Below are positions 1 through 9,244 of a stretch of DNA of 64,000 nucleotides, one piece after another (within the stretch, counting starts at the first letter, position 1; each line of letters opens with the position of its first letter). This stretch comes from Pichia kudriavzevii (taxonomy: Eukaryota; Ascomycota; Pichiomycetes; Pichiales; Pichiaceae), in assembly GCF_003054445.1 (NCBI RefSeq), contig NC_042506.1:2425501-2489500 (forward strand). Reading direction: 5' to 3'. Both the position numbers and the translations under genes were made by a program. Below the pieces are notes generated by a model. The model saw nothing but the letters and a program-made list of their open reading frames with translations. It did not search any database and was not told where the DNA came from.

Positions 1-538
1 TCTAGCTGGGGGATGGGAAGCCTTTGTGTTCTCTATATAGTCCTTCTATAAGTTGGTTCCTGTTGCACCATTAGTACTTCAGCGTTCCAAATTTTTTTTG
101 AAGAGAAAACTTAAAATTCGTTTCGCTTCGCGCCCTCCTTTTTTTCTCTTCCCCCTTCTCTTAACGTACTACGTGGGATCCTCTCATAATGTAAGATTCT
201 CAGTCCCCGAATCGGCTGAAAATGTCACATTTTTTTTTGAAACATTTTACAAATACCTTGTTTCCAATGTTGTTAGTATTGTCAGTATTGTCAATATTAT
301 CAAAGTTGTTGTCATTGTCGTTATTACTACTATACTGGGTTTTTTTTTACTATAATTATTATTTTATTTTTATTTCCATTATTATTATTACGATTATTAT
401 TATTACACCACTACATAAATAATACTTTAATATAGTGGCTGTCATGAGATACCCGGTTATGGCCTCTTGGGCTCGGTCCACTTCAGTTGTTGTCGTTTAG
501 TTTCGTCTTTGCTAGGAAATCAATACACCTTTTCCCAC
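1..538. other. Intergenic, low-complexity 3' flank of the TDA3-like gene
   Basis: No gene is supported here. The stretch is rich in T tracts and in TTGTCATTGTC/ATTATT-like simple sequence (about 200-420). The short open frames across it are low complexity and match nothing I recognise. The TDA3-like gene ends at 539 on the minus strand, so this region should hold its 3' UTR. Whatever gene lies to the left is outside the window. Confidence 0.6.
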
Positions 539-2305
539 CTATTCGTCGTCTTCCTCGTCGTAGCTATCTTCGTATTCGTCCTCGCTTGCACGCCCAGACG
601 TGTAAGATCCACCGGAATCGCCATTGCCCCCATTGGAAGCATTGCCACCATTTCTGCGGTCTCTTTCCTCTTCATCGATATCGTCCTCATCTTCATCAAT
701 GTCGTCCTCGTCATCATAAATCAAGGAGGCATCGAAATAGAGCGATGGGTTCAAGGCACTGATATCACAGGACGTGGCCTCGCCATCCAAGAGCAGCTCG
801 GACATCAACAACCCTGTAGCAGGCGCATTGTTGATCCCCCAACAGGAATGACCAGATGCCAAATAGAGATTGTCCACATTGGTTTCACCAATTAAGGGAC
901 CCGAACTAGAGGGAATGTCCAAAACGGGTAGATAGCATGCCTGTCTTTTGAGAACTTTGCCATTCTTCAGTTTATCACTTAATTTGGAGACATTGTTGAA
1001 TAATTCTTCACATTTCTCAGTAACCACTTCAACGTCATCTGTAGTTTCAGGAATTAAGACACTAGAATCGCCTTCTCCACAAACATAAACTTCGTCCTTT
1101 CTCGCATAAATTTCTGGACTGACAAACTTGTTCTGGTTTAACTTCAATTCTGTAAATACCGCATAGGGAGATATCTCCTCAACGTTTTCTGGTTGGATTA
1201 TGATGGAATGGGCCCTCAATCCTGAAATTGGACAGTCAGGTAAAATCTTGGATGTCCATGGACCAATTGACATAATCACCTTGTCACCGTATAATTCAAA
1301 TCGCTCAGTATTCGTTCCATCATTTTCCGCCTTGGCACTAGATGGATGGTATATAACACCATTACAATGTCCGGTTTCCTCATCAATGATGATATCGTCA
1401 ATCTTGGCAATCACCAACTCAACACATCCGGTTTGAATGCATTGGTTCAAAATAAATGTTGTGAATTGATAAGGATGGACTTGGGCAGTTGTGGACTCAT
1501 TCCCCAATTGGTTCCAGTCATTTATAACTTTGTCATTGATCCAGCCAAGATTTTTCGGTAGATGGGACGATGACTTATCGGTGGAATTCGAATTGTTGGA
1601 TTCAATCTCAATGGAATTTTTCTTGATTGTCGTTGCCCTGCTCATTGGTTTGCTCATCACGTCTACTTGAGAAATCGAGGAGTCATTGCCGTTGCCGTTG
1701 CTGTTGTTGTTGTTATTACCAATGCTGGTTGTACTGTTATTATTGTTATTGCTATTGTCATTACTGTTGTTTATATGCTGTCTATTCATTTTGAGCGATT
1801 TTCTCATATCATCATTGGGATTCCTACTCATTCGTTGTCTTTCAATCATTTCCAATCTGGAATCGGAAATGTCTCCCTCAACTGAAATGGTGGTCAATCT
1901 ACGATACCCCCATTCGGATTCTCCATCAAATTCGTTTGCCAAATCTTGATGCAACTGGAAACTTAGAGGCACAATCTGTTGCGGGAAAGCCCACAACGCC
2001 AACAACCCACCGGCCTTCCCACTGGCGCCACCGGCAACACGCTTGCCCTCCAAGATCGTGATGTGGTGTTTCTTTGGGTCGAATTTCGGGTGCCTGGTTA
2101 GATAAAAGGCAATACAGACACCAATGATGCCTGCACCGACAATGATGTAGTGTGTTTTCCCCTTATGTGCGCCCGAGGGGGTTGTTGAGTAGGTTATAAA
2201 TTCCGGTTGTTGTTCGGGGACATTTGTGGTTGTGGTTGGGTTTGTAGTTCTAGTAGACGCTGACGTTGACGTTGATGTCGAAGTTAAAGTTGAAGCAGGA
2301 GGCAT
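539..2305 (-). CDS. TDA3: FAD-dependent oxidoreductase, TDA3-like
   Basis: This 588-residue protein belongs to the D-amino-acid-oxidase-like FAD oxidoreductases. The dinucleotide-binding motif GAGIIG lies near residue 57, followed by the family features ASGKAGG and LLALWAFPQQ. A C-terminal GHSCWGINNAPATG stretch closes the FAD site. The closest match I recall is S. cerevisiae Tda3, a putative oxidoreductase linked to late-endosome-to-Golgi traffic; the substrate is unknown. Oddities are a Ser/Thr-rich N-terminus, a long Asn/Ser-rich insertion around residues 170-240, and an acidic Gly/Asp/Glu tail. These make it longer than the usual ~520 residues. The ATG at 2305 is the only Met upstream of the nucleotide-binding motif. 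It is transcribed divergently from TFA1. Confidence 0.8.
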   Translation of the reverse strand: MPPASTLTSTSTSTSASTRTTNPTTTTNVPEQQPEFITYSTTPSGAHKGKTHYIIVGAGIIGVCIAFYLTRHPKFDPKKHHITILEGKRVAGGASGKAGGLLALWAFPQQIVPLSFQLHQDLANEFDGESEWGYRRLTTISVEGDISDSRLEMIERQRMSRNPNDDMRKSLKMNRQHINNSNDNSNNNNNSTTSIGNNNNNSNGNGNDSSISQVDVMSKPMSRATTIKKNSIEIESNNSNSTDKSSSHLPKNLGWINDKVINDWNQLGNESTTAQVHPYQFTTFILNQCIQTGCVELVIAKIDDIIIDEETGHCNGVIYHPSSAKAENDGTNTERFELYGDKVIMSIGPWTSKILPDCPISGLRAHSIIIQPENVEEISPYAVFTELKLNQNKFVSPEIYARKDEVYVCGEGDSSVLIPETTDDVEVVTEKCEELFNNVSKLSDKLKNGKVLKRQACYLPVLDIPSSSGPLIGETNVDNLYLASGHSCWGINNAPATGLLMSELLLDGEATSCDISALNPSLYFDASLIYDDEDDIDEDEDDIDEEERDRRNGGNASNGGNGDSGGSYTSGRASEDEYEDSYDEEDDE

Positions 2306-3781
2306 TGTTCACTAGGGAGAGGCACAAAGAAAGAGATAGAAGAAGTTAGGAATGTGTTTAGATTGACAATGAGGTTATTGAAAATGTGCAACCTAGAAGA
2401 TTTTCAGAAGAGAAAAAAAAAGGTAAAGTCGAAAACGCACAATGTAGTAACGTGTTCCGATACGTTTGTGATAGATTTCCGTTTAGGAGTAGAAGAGTGG
2501 GTTTGTTCAATGTCGTTTGAGTGGGATAATAAGAGCGTATCAGAAAAAGAACGGGGAGGGGGGGGGAGGAAATCACAAATGGGGTGAGAATGTAAGCCGA
2601 GATAGGCAATGCAGCTTTCTCAAAGAGAACAGAGAACAGAATGTGGAAAGCAGAGGAAAGGAAATGAAATGAAAGGAAAGGAAAGGAGAGGGAAGGAGAG
2701 GAAAGGAAAGGAGAGTAGCGTTTAGGTGAGAAGCTGTGAGAGTTGAATCGATTTTTTTTTCTCTTTACTCTCAATGAGGCTGTTGATGGTCTCGTCAAGT
2801 GGTATTTTTGCTGTGTTTGCGTTTCTTGGCAAGAGACGGAATATGTAGAAGGAGTCGATGGCCATAGGGACGATCTCCAGTGGACTACGCGGAGAGAGAA
2901 GATTACAAGAGGAGGTCCACCTTTCAGAGGGTAGAGAAATGGGCCATTGTATGCCAGAGGGGGGATAAGGTTGGGGACTACGAGAATGGCCCGACTTGTT
3001 TAGGGAGATGCAGGCATAGACATGGCAATAGATGTGCGGAGATTGCTGTATCGATGTATACGACCGTATTATCCTTAGCATTGATGTTAACGTTAACGTT
3101 AATGTTTGTATTTGTATTTGTATTTGTATTTGTGTCTCTAAATAAACCAAAAATGAAGTGCGTCTTGTATTTTCAGGTTTTGTGTTTGTTTATAAGTATA
3201 GCGAGTTTTACGTTAATTGCATTGTCTCTGCAACGAAGAAACAAGTGCATTGTGAAATGGCGTGATCTCAGAGAAAAACTTTTAAGTGGGCACATAAACT
3301 TGACCGTTTTTTTTCTTTTTTTTTTCTTTTTTTTTTATCCCCCACACGCTGTAAATTTCACGTCGCGAATTTTTAACATGACACCCGTGCACCAGGATAG
3401 TTCAATATGAGACGTCGCGGACTGAACCGACGCGTCGGTGTACTCGAGGAAAAAGGGTGAGCGGGAAGGGGGAAGGGGGAAGGAGGAGGGAGAAGACAAT
3501 GCTGGTGGTCACGTGCGTGTGAGGACAATTTTACAATTGTTGGAGACGGGACGCAGGAACGGTATTGAAAAAAGGAAAAAAAAAAAACAAAAAAAAACAT
3601 TTTTTTTTTTGCTCCTTGGATTCTTTAGTGCGCGATTTGCAAATGACAATATTCAAGTCTACTAGATACTACAACAAGTAATATGTATATATGTGAGTAG
3701 GTGTAATATTTTATATGCCATCTATTGGAGAGACTCTCAGTGTTGGGACAACGTACAACCCACCCAATCACAACCCATCCC
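2306..3781. promoter_or_regulatory. Long divergent intergenic region TDA3/TFA1
   Basis: About 1.5 kb separates the two divergent starts. It holds a purine tract of GGAAA-type repeats (about 2640-2716) and a TTAACG/TTTGTA repeat run (about 3085-3135). A 14-bp perfect palindrome around ACGCGT lies at 3426-3439, and poly-T and poly-A tracts at about 3307-3335 and 3568-3610. A TATATATG-like element lies near 3682, about 100 bp before the TFA1 start. Overlapping open frames at 2722-3410 are judged chance. An unannotated non-coding RNA cannot be excluded. Confidence 0.5.
3426..3439. promoter_or_regulatory. 14-bp perfect palindrome with ACGCGT core upstream of TFA1
   Basis: ACCGACGCGTCGGT reads the same on both strands. 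It is ~340 bp upstream of the TFA1 start and contains both ACGCGT and CCG/CGG half-sites of the kind bound by zinc-cluster dimers. Confidence 0.45.
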
Positions 3782-5377
3782 ATGTCTGGACTCGCAGAGG
3801 CGTTCACGGAAAACGATGAGGCAATTAAACATCTCCTAAGACAGGTTGTGTACATGTTCTACCCTCATCAGGCCATCATTATTATGGAGGCCCTACTTTT
3901 CCATAATGTCTTGTTTGAAGACGATCTTATCAAGTTGTGCTGCATGCACAAGAAGGTGTTCAGGTCCTTCTGCAATAAGCTCCTAGAAGATAAACTCGTG
4001 GTACAGCACACGCAGAAGGAGGAGACCCAGCCATATAAACTTTATTCTCGAACTTACTTTTATATCCATAATATTGAAGCGATTGATTCGATCAAATGGA
4101 AGATCCATACCATCGTGAAGAAAGTCAAGGAGGAAATTGGGAATTTCAACGAACCAAGTGGTTATATCTGCCCCTCTTGTCATAGTAAATATTCCTTACT
4201 TGATGCAGCTTCAATGTTAAGTGATGATAAACTCAATTTCGAATGTTCCATTTGTAACGATTATTTAGTCGAAGATGATATCTCCCAGGAACAAAAGAAG
4301 GGCCAGGAAAAACTAGAGAAATTGATGTCCCTCTTAGAACCAATTATCAAGTACCTCAAGATTGTCGACGACTTGAAAATAGACGACAACAATTTCGAAT
4401 CCACCTTGATGAAATACGTCCCTGCATTCTCCGATTCCTTGGCCCTCTATTCCGTGTCCAATAGAAACGGATCCTCCCACTCTAGGAGGAGAAACAAAGA
4501 CAATGATGACGCTAATGAGACAAACAACAAATCCCAAGCTACCATCCATGTCTCCATTACGGCCGATGATGAAGACCTTAAACGTGAGAGACAAAAGAGA
4601 GAAGACCGGAACAGGAAACTTAGGCAAAATGCCCTACCTTCTTGGCATCAGGAGTCGACAGTGGGGAAGGAATCTTTGGGGAGGTTGGATTCAGAAGAGG
4701 AGGACAATTCACCTCTCACCGTCAAATCAGAATTCGATTCTTCAACAGCTGTTAATGGAACCGGCGTTGATTCGTCAATCTCAACACCTAATGGCGGCAT
4801 GAATGGCGGCACCTTGGTGGAACCAGTAGCTGTTAAGGTTGAAGAATCCATGGGCCATTCTAGCAATAGTAACCACAGTTTCAATGCCACAACCAGTAGC
4901 AATTCTCTGTCCATAGGTACCTCCAATAAAAACCTAAGGCCATCCTCGTCGGTGAATGTCTCCTCGAATGGCACCACAGTGGAGGAACTCGACGCCTTGT
5001 CTGCATACTATTCCCAACTACGCCAGCGACAGGCTGTTGAACAGGAGGAGGAGGACGAGGCCGACGAACTTGAAGCAGATGGTATGGGCGAGGACTTTGA
5101 TCTCGACGACATGGATGTTTTCAATGACAATGAGAATGACAATGAAGACGACAAAGCGGCGCCCGGAACAGACAATGGAGGCAGTGGTGGCAGGGCTAAT
5201 GAGGATATCGAAACACAGGAAAAGAAAAATGGTTCTAATTTACAAGACACTGCTGCTGCCTCAACCGGAGCTGGTTCGGCATCTGCTGGTGCTAATAAAA
5301 CTACAAGTGCCGCTATAAATGAAGATATCGACGAAGACGACTTTGATTTGGATATGTTTGCAAGTGATGAAGAATAA
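3782..5377 (+). CDS. TFA1: TFIIE large (alpha) subunit Tfa1
   Basis: The product is the large subunit of general transcription factor TFIIE. It joins the RNA polymerase II pre-initiation complex and recruits and stimulates TFIIH. The first ~115 residues form the winged-helix region (QVVYMFYPHQAIIIMEALL). A zinc ribbon follows, with ligands C130-x2-C133 and C155-x2-C158. The C-terminal half is Ser/Asn-rich, then strongly acidic, ending in DEDDFDLDMFASDEE as in other yeast Tfa1 proteins. I chose the ATG at 3782 (MSGLAEAF). An in-frame ATG at 3725 would add 19 residues unlike the family. At 531 residues it is close to the S. cerevisiae length (~480). Confidence 0.95.
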   Translation: MSGLAEAFTENDEAIKHLLRQVVYMFYPHQAIIIMEALLFHNVLFEDDLIKLCCMHKKVFRSFCNKLLEDKLVVQHTQKEETQPYKLYSRTYFYIHNIEAIDSIKWKIHTIVKKVKEEIGNFNEPSGYICPSCHSKYSLLDAASMLSDDKLNFECSICNDYLVEDDISQEQKKGQEKLEKLMSLLEPIIKYLKIVDDLKIDDNNFESTLMKYVPAFSDSLALYSVSNRNGSSHSRRRNKDNDDANETNNKSQATIHVSITADDEDLKRERQKREDRNRKLRQNALPSWHQESTVGKESLGRLDSEEEDNSPLTVKSEFDSSTAVNGTGVDSSISTPNGGMNGGTLVEPVAVKVEESMGHSSNSNHSFNATTSSNSLSIGTSNKNLRPSSSVNVSSNGTTVEELDALSAYYSQLRQRQAVEQEEEDEADELEADGMGEDFDLDDMDVFNDNENDNEDDKAAPGTDNGGSGGRANEDIETQEKKNGSNLQDTAAASTGAGSASAGANKTTSAAINEDIDEDDFDLDMFASDEE

Positions 5378-5604
5378 AGCAAAGCTTCTCCTCTCTCTCC
5401 AAGACACTTCTCTCCAACCTTTGCTAGTTATTTGTTTACACAATGATATCGACTCTGTAATTTACACTATCCCGCATCCTGTTTCCATTTACTGTTTCTC
5501 CTTCCTTTCCTTCTAGAATAGAAAAATAAACAAGAGAGAGAAGGAAACCGAAAAGGAGACAAAAGTATAAAGAAAAAAAAAATAACATGCTTCACGTGTA
5601 TCCT

Positions 5605-6651
5605 CTATTTGACTAGTTCATCCCGGCTTGTAATCCATTCTCGATGTAGCTTGAGTATCTTGGGGATGATCAAAGACTCAATCTCCACACCATGGGCTCT
5701 TTGCTCTTCAGTTAACCTCAGCCATTCTTGTCTTTCCGGTGTAACAAACACAACTTCATTTTTCCTCGTTTGGAGCAAGTTGCCAATCACTAGTTGGTGG
5801 TTATATCTCTCCAAGGCACCCTGTGCCTTCTTGATTAGAATCGAGCCGTCGGTCTCCAATTTGAAGCTAATGATCATTGCGATTGGGGCCCACGAATCCA
5901 CGAGCCTCCTCAAAAACTTTGGAACAGGCTCCAAATCAACAACTAGTTTCCCGCCATGATCCTGACTCTGGATCTTGTGTTCAGGTAATCTAGAGCTAGG
6001 CAAAAAGAAGTCTGAAACAGCAGCTGCCAAATAAAACAACGCATCCGAGCCAATAACCGATAGTTCCTGTGCAATTAATTTTAAGGTAAAGAGGTACTGA
6101 TGCACCGTTGTGAATGGCACCAGCAACAACATGTTCTCTCTCTTCACCTGTTGGTATTTCTTCAATGTCTCGGCAAGGTCTCTTTGTAGAACATCGTCAA
6201 CCTCAACCTTGCTGCCATCATTGCTTAAAACTAAATGGTCCAATAAGGAGTTGGTGGTATGAGAGAAGTGTCTCGAATATGGTAACAGGGAAAACTCACG
6301 ATGTAGAAATATGACAGCATATCCATTTTCGAGGAAATACTCTGCTGATGTAGCACCTCTAGTTCCTGCACTGAAGTTATCGATGAACCGTACCGTATTA
6401 TTCTCAAGTGGCACAGTCGTACCTCCCGATGTCACCAAGACAATTTTCCGGTTCCGTAAATGGTTGTAATTGATAAAACTCGCCACATCATGGCTGATTT
6501 GCGACAAATACGCAGGCGGTTTGTGAAATCTGAAATAGTTGTCCTCGTCAATTGGAGTGGCTGCAGGAAATTCAGGTATAGATCTATCAATTGCAGTGTC
6601 TGCGTTAGGTGCAGATGTAGCAACCCTACTTAACAACGGCCTCTCAGTCAT
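5605..6651 (-). CDS. CAB2: Phosphopantothenoylcysteine synthetase Cab2
   Basis: This enzyme ligates cysteine to 4'-phosphopantothenate, the second step of coenzyme A synthesis from pantothenate. The protein has 348 residues (S. cerevisiae Cab2 ~365). The nucleotide-binding loop VTSGGTTVPLE is followed by the hallmark RFIDNFSAGTRG. Further conserved parts are the AAVSDFF motif and FKLETD, typical of the eukaryotic CoaB-type fold. The ATG at 6651 gives a plausible N-terminus. It is transcribed divergently from PUB1, and its 3' end converges on that of TFA1 about 230 bp away. Confidence 0.94.
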   Translation of the reverse strand: MTERPLLSRVATSAPNADTAIDRSIPEFPAATPIDEDNYFRFHKPPAYLSQISHDVASFINYNHLRNRKIVLVTSGGTTVPLENNTVRFIDNFSAGTRGATSAEYFLENGYAVIFLHREFSLLPYSRHFSHTTNSLLDHLVLSNDGSKVEVDDVLQRDLAETLKKYQQVKRENMLLLVPFTTVHQYLFTLKLIAQELSVIGSDALFYLAAAVSDFFLPSSRLPEHKIQSQDHGGKLVVDLEPVPKFLRRLVDSWAPIAMIISFKLETDGSILIKKAQGALERYNHQLVIGNLLQTRKNEVVFVTPERQEWLRLTEEQRAHGVEIESLIIPKILKLHREWITSRDELVK

Positions 6652-7508
6652 TCTTCTCTGGTTATAATGTCCAATTGATACTCTTGTTGACTCCTCAACG
6701 TTTTTCTCTACCTCTAAGGTTCCCTATCTTAAATTCTCCTATAAACCTCATCGTCAATGCAACAACCTTACAGAGATTGTCAATGTTACTGTCACTGGCT
6801 GAGAGAATGGTGAATTTTGCACACCTGAAAACAAAATCGACGCGTCTGTTTTTGACTTGTCACAATAAAGGAGGTGGAAACAAAAAAAAAAAAAAAAAAA
6901 AAGACACGAAAAACAAAAAATTAAAACCCATTGATTTGCGCACAAATTCGCGTGCAATTTCCATGGGAGATTTCTTCGTTCCTAATTTCCCCCCCGCTGG
7001 CTCTCCCGCCCTCCATTTCTCGTGTGGTTGGAGTTGTTGAAAATACCCGAAACTCGTCGACACGTTGACTATGCACTTGTTTTCAAGTTGAACAGGTGTT
7101 GCAAGGTAAGCTCAATTGATAACGAACCACCGTGCAACAACCCAGCAATAGAGAGACACATCCAGTCTGCACTCTGTCCACAGGTACACCCGTTAGTATA
7201 CACACGTTCCTCTCCCCCATTCCTTCCCCGAACCCCTCCTCTCTACTAGCTCCAGCTCCAGCTCCAGCTCTAGCATACAGACATCTTGCTCCCATCCTGT
7301 CACTTTCCTCACCGTTTACTTCAGTCACCGTCATCTAGTCACAGTGCCCATTCCATCTGGATACTAGGTTCCGAACAGCATTGTCAGCATCTCTACTACC
7401 AACTTGTCTTTCCCGTTCTCCTCTCCGTTGTGAAGAACTCCCTTGAGATATTCTATTTATAGATACCCCCCATTTCCATTGCTTGATCTTGTTGATCTCC
7501 ATTCGCAC
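6652..7508. promoter_or_regulatory. Divergent promoter region CAB2/PUB1
   Basis: This 857-bp stretch has no convincing gene. It contains an ACGCGT at about 6839, a run of about 20 A near 6883-6902 and a pyrimidine-rich segment. Four AGCTCC hexamers lie at about 7248-7271. Short open frames in it are low complexity. Confidence 0.5.
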
Positions 7509-8936
7509 ATGTCTACCGATATACCACAACAGCAACAGCAACCGCAGCAATCAAATCACCAGACTGTGGGCGCAACCCCGGTCACCGAGCCGCCCTCTGA
7601 CGCCCAAGTTTCGCAACTTTCTTCTCAATCTCAGCAGCAAGATTTGTCTGAATCGCAGCAGAAGGATCCGTCCCATATAGCAACAGTATCGGATGGTGGT
7701 CGTGAATTGTCGAAAACGGTTTTGTATGTTGGTAATATTCATAGGAGTATACCTGATCTCTCTTTGCAAGAACTATTCACATCCCTTGGTAACCCAATCA
7801 AGAGCTTGAAGATTTTACAGGATAAAAACAAACCCGGCTTTAATTACGCCTTTGTTGAATTCGAGTCTCCGGATTTCGCAGATCATGCATTGTCTTCCCT
7901 GGATAATACTATAATTGGTGATAACCAATTGAAAATCACAAAAGCTTTCCAGACACAACAAGTCAAAAACAACGAAACATTCAATCTATTTGTTGGTGAT
8001 TTGTCCCTAGAAATCAACGATGATCTACTATATAAGAACTTTGAAAAATTCTCCTCATTGGTCCAGGCAAATGTTATGTGGGATATGAAAAGTGGTAGAT
8101 CCAGAGGTTATGGATTTGTGTGTTTTGCAGAAAAATCGGATGCTGAAGATGCACTAGCTTCCATGAATGGCGTTGTTTTAGGCGATCGTCAAATCAGATT
8201 AAACTGGGCTTCTCATAGATCAAACAATAGCACCAACATTAACAATAACAACAACAACCACTTTAATAACAATAATTCTTACCATAACCGTAATAATTAT
8301 CACCATCATAATAACAACAACATCAACCATTATAACAACAATATGAGCCATACTAATAGTAACAACCCCAATATGCTCAGTAATTATCCACACCAACTTT
8401 ACAACAATGTCATGAGCAATGAAATCAACAAGAACATGAACCAATTGAACAATGAGAACGGTGGTGTTGCAAATAATGTTGAGATGATGAATATTTCAAT
8501 GATGCATAACAATAGTAACAATATCTCTGATAATAGCATCTTAATGAATAATAGTTCAAGCAACAATATGAACTTACCAAGTATGAATATGAACCAAATG
8601 ATAAACCAAATGCCTCCCCAAGTCATTACTTCCCCTCCATCATACGAGATGGTCCTTAACCAAACTCCAAACTGGTTGACTGTTGTTTACCTCGGTAATC
8701 TGGCTGAATATACAACCCAAAATGACTTGATTCCTTTATTGCAAAACTTTGGATACATTGTCAACTTCAAGCTCTTGTCGGATAAGAACTGCGCGTTTGT
8801 AACCTATGATACTCACGAGCGAGCAGCTTTGGCAATTGTCCAGCTCTCCGGATTCACCATCAATGGTCGACCATTGAAATGTGGTTGGGGTAAGGGGAAT
8901 AGACCTAACAGTAACATGAGAAATAACTTGCACTAA
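7509..8936 (+). CDS. PUB1: Poly(U)/poly(A)-binding protein Pub1
   Basis: This is an RNA-binding protein of the Pub1/TIA-1 family, which binds U-rich mRNA elements, affects mRNA stability and enters stress granules. Three RRM domains lie at about residues 70-145 (VLYVGNI), 158-235 (NLFVGDL, RGYGFVCF) and 390-465 (VVYLGNL, CAFVTYDTH). The order matches Pub1, as do WDMKSGRSRGYGF in RRM2 and GWGKGN after RRM3. The N-terminus is Gln-rich. The linker between RRM2 and RRM3 is Asn/His/Met-rich and prion-like. The start is the ATG at 7509 (MSTDIPQQ); an ATG 66 bp upstream would add residues foreign to the family. Confidence 0.93.
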   Translation: MSTDIPQQQQQPQQSNHQTVGATPVTEPPSDAQVSQLSSQSQQQDLSESQQKDPSHIATVSDGGRELSKTVLYVGNIHRSIPDLSLQELFTSLGNPIKSLKILQDKNKPGFNYAFVEFESPDFADHALSSLDNTIIGDNQLKITKAFQTQQVKNNETFNLFVGDLSLEINDDLLYKNFEKFSSLVQANVMWDMKSGRSRGYGFVCFAEKSDAEDALASMNGVVLGDRQIRLNWASHRSNNSTNINNNNNNHFNNNNSYHNRNNYHHHNNNNINHYNNNMSHTNSNNPNMLSNYPHQLYNNVMSNEINKNMNQLNNENGGVANNVEMMNISMMHNNSNNISDNSILMNNSSSNNMNLPSMNMNQMINQMPPQVITSPPSYEMVLNQTPNWLTVVYLGNLAEYTTQNDLIPLLQNFGYIVNFKLLSDKNCAFVTYDTHERAALAIVQLSGFTINGRPLKCGWGKGNRPNSNMRNNLH

Positions 8937-9244
8937 TTGAGTCATGATGCTATTCAAGTGCACTTCTAGATTATATAAGTTCCAATTTAAGTAGACCATT
9001 GCCATATACGTGTATTTCTAAAAGCCTTTGTTCACTACTGTATTTATATATAATTATACACAAACAGACTTTTTACATATACTAAACGCGTATGTATCTG
9101 GCATTGTCCTTGCACTGTCATGTTTCTCCCCACGTCTCTTATTCGTATTACTCTGCTCTAATTTTCTTTTCCTTTTTATTCTTCATGCAAAAGAAGACTC
9201 CTACTTGCATTGTCATCAGCAGGAACGGTTAGTAATATACGACT
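8937..9244. promoter_or_regulatory. PUB1 3' flank and SPT10 promoter
   Basis: This 308-bp interval lies between two plus-strand genes. It has A/T-rich TATATAATTATA sequence at about 9046-9058, likely for PUB1 3' processing or SPT10 initiation. An ACGCGT (MCB-type) hexamer at 9086-9091 is 154 bp before the SPT10 start. No gene is seen. Confidence 0.45.

Noticed and set aside
467-895. Plus-strand frame opposite the TDA3-like 3' end
   Set aside because: It is a shadow of the acidic, repeat-like minus-strand coding sequence.
2722-3410. Open frames on both strands in the TDA3/TFA1 gap as possible genes
   Set aside because: They overlap each other, contain simple repeats (Ile-Gln, Phe-Val, poly-Phe) and match no family I know. 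Kept only as a finding about the region.
9228-9234. Minus-strand TACTAAC between PUB1 and SPT10
   Set aside because: There is no minus-strand gene here; likely chance.
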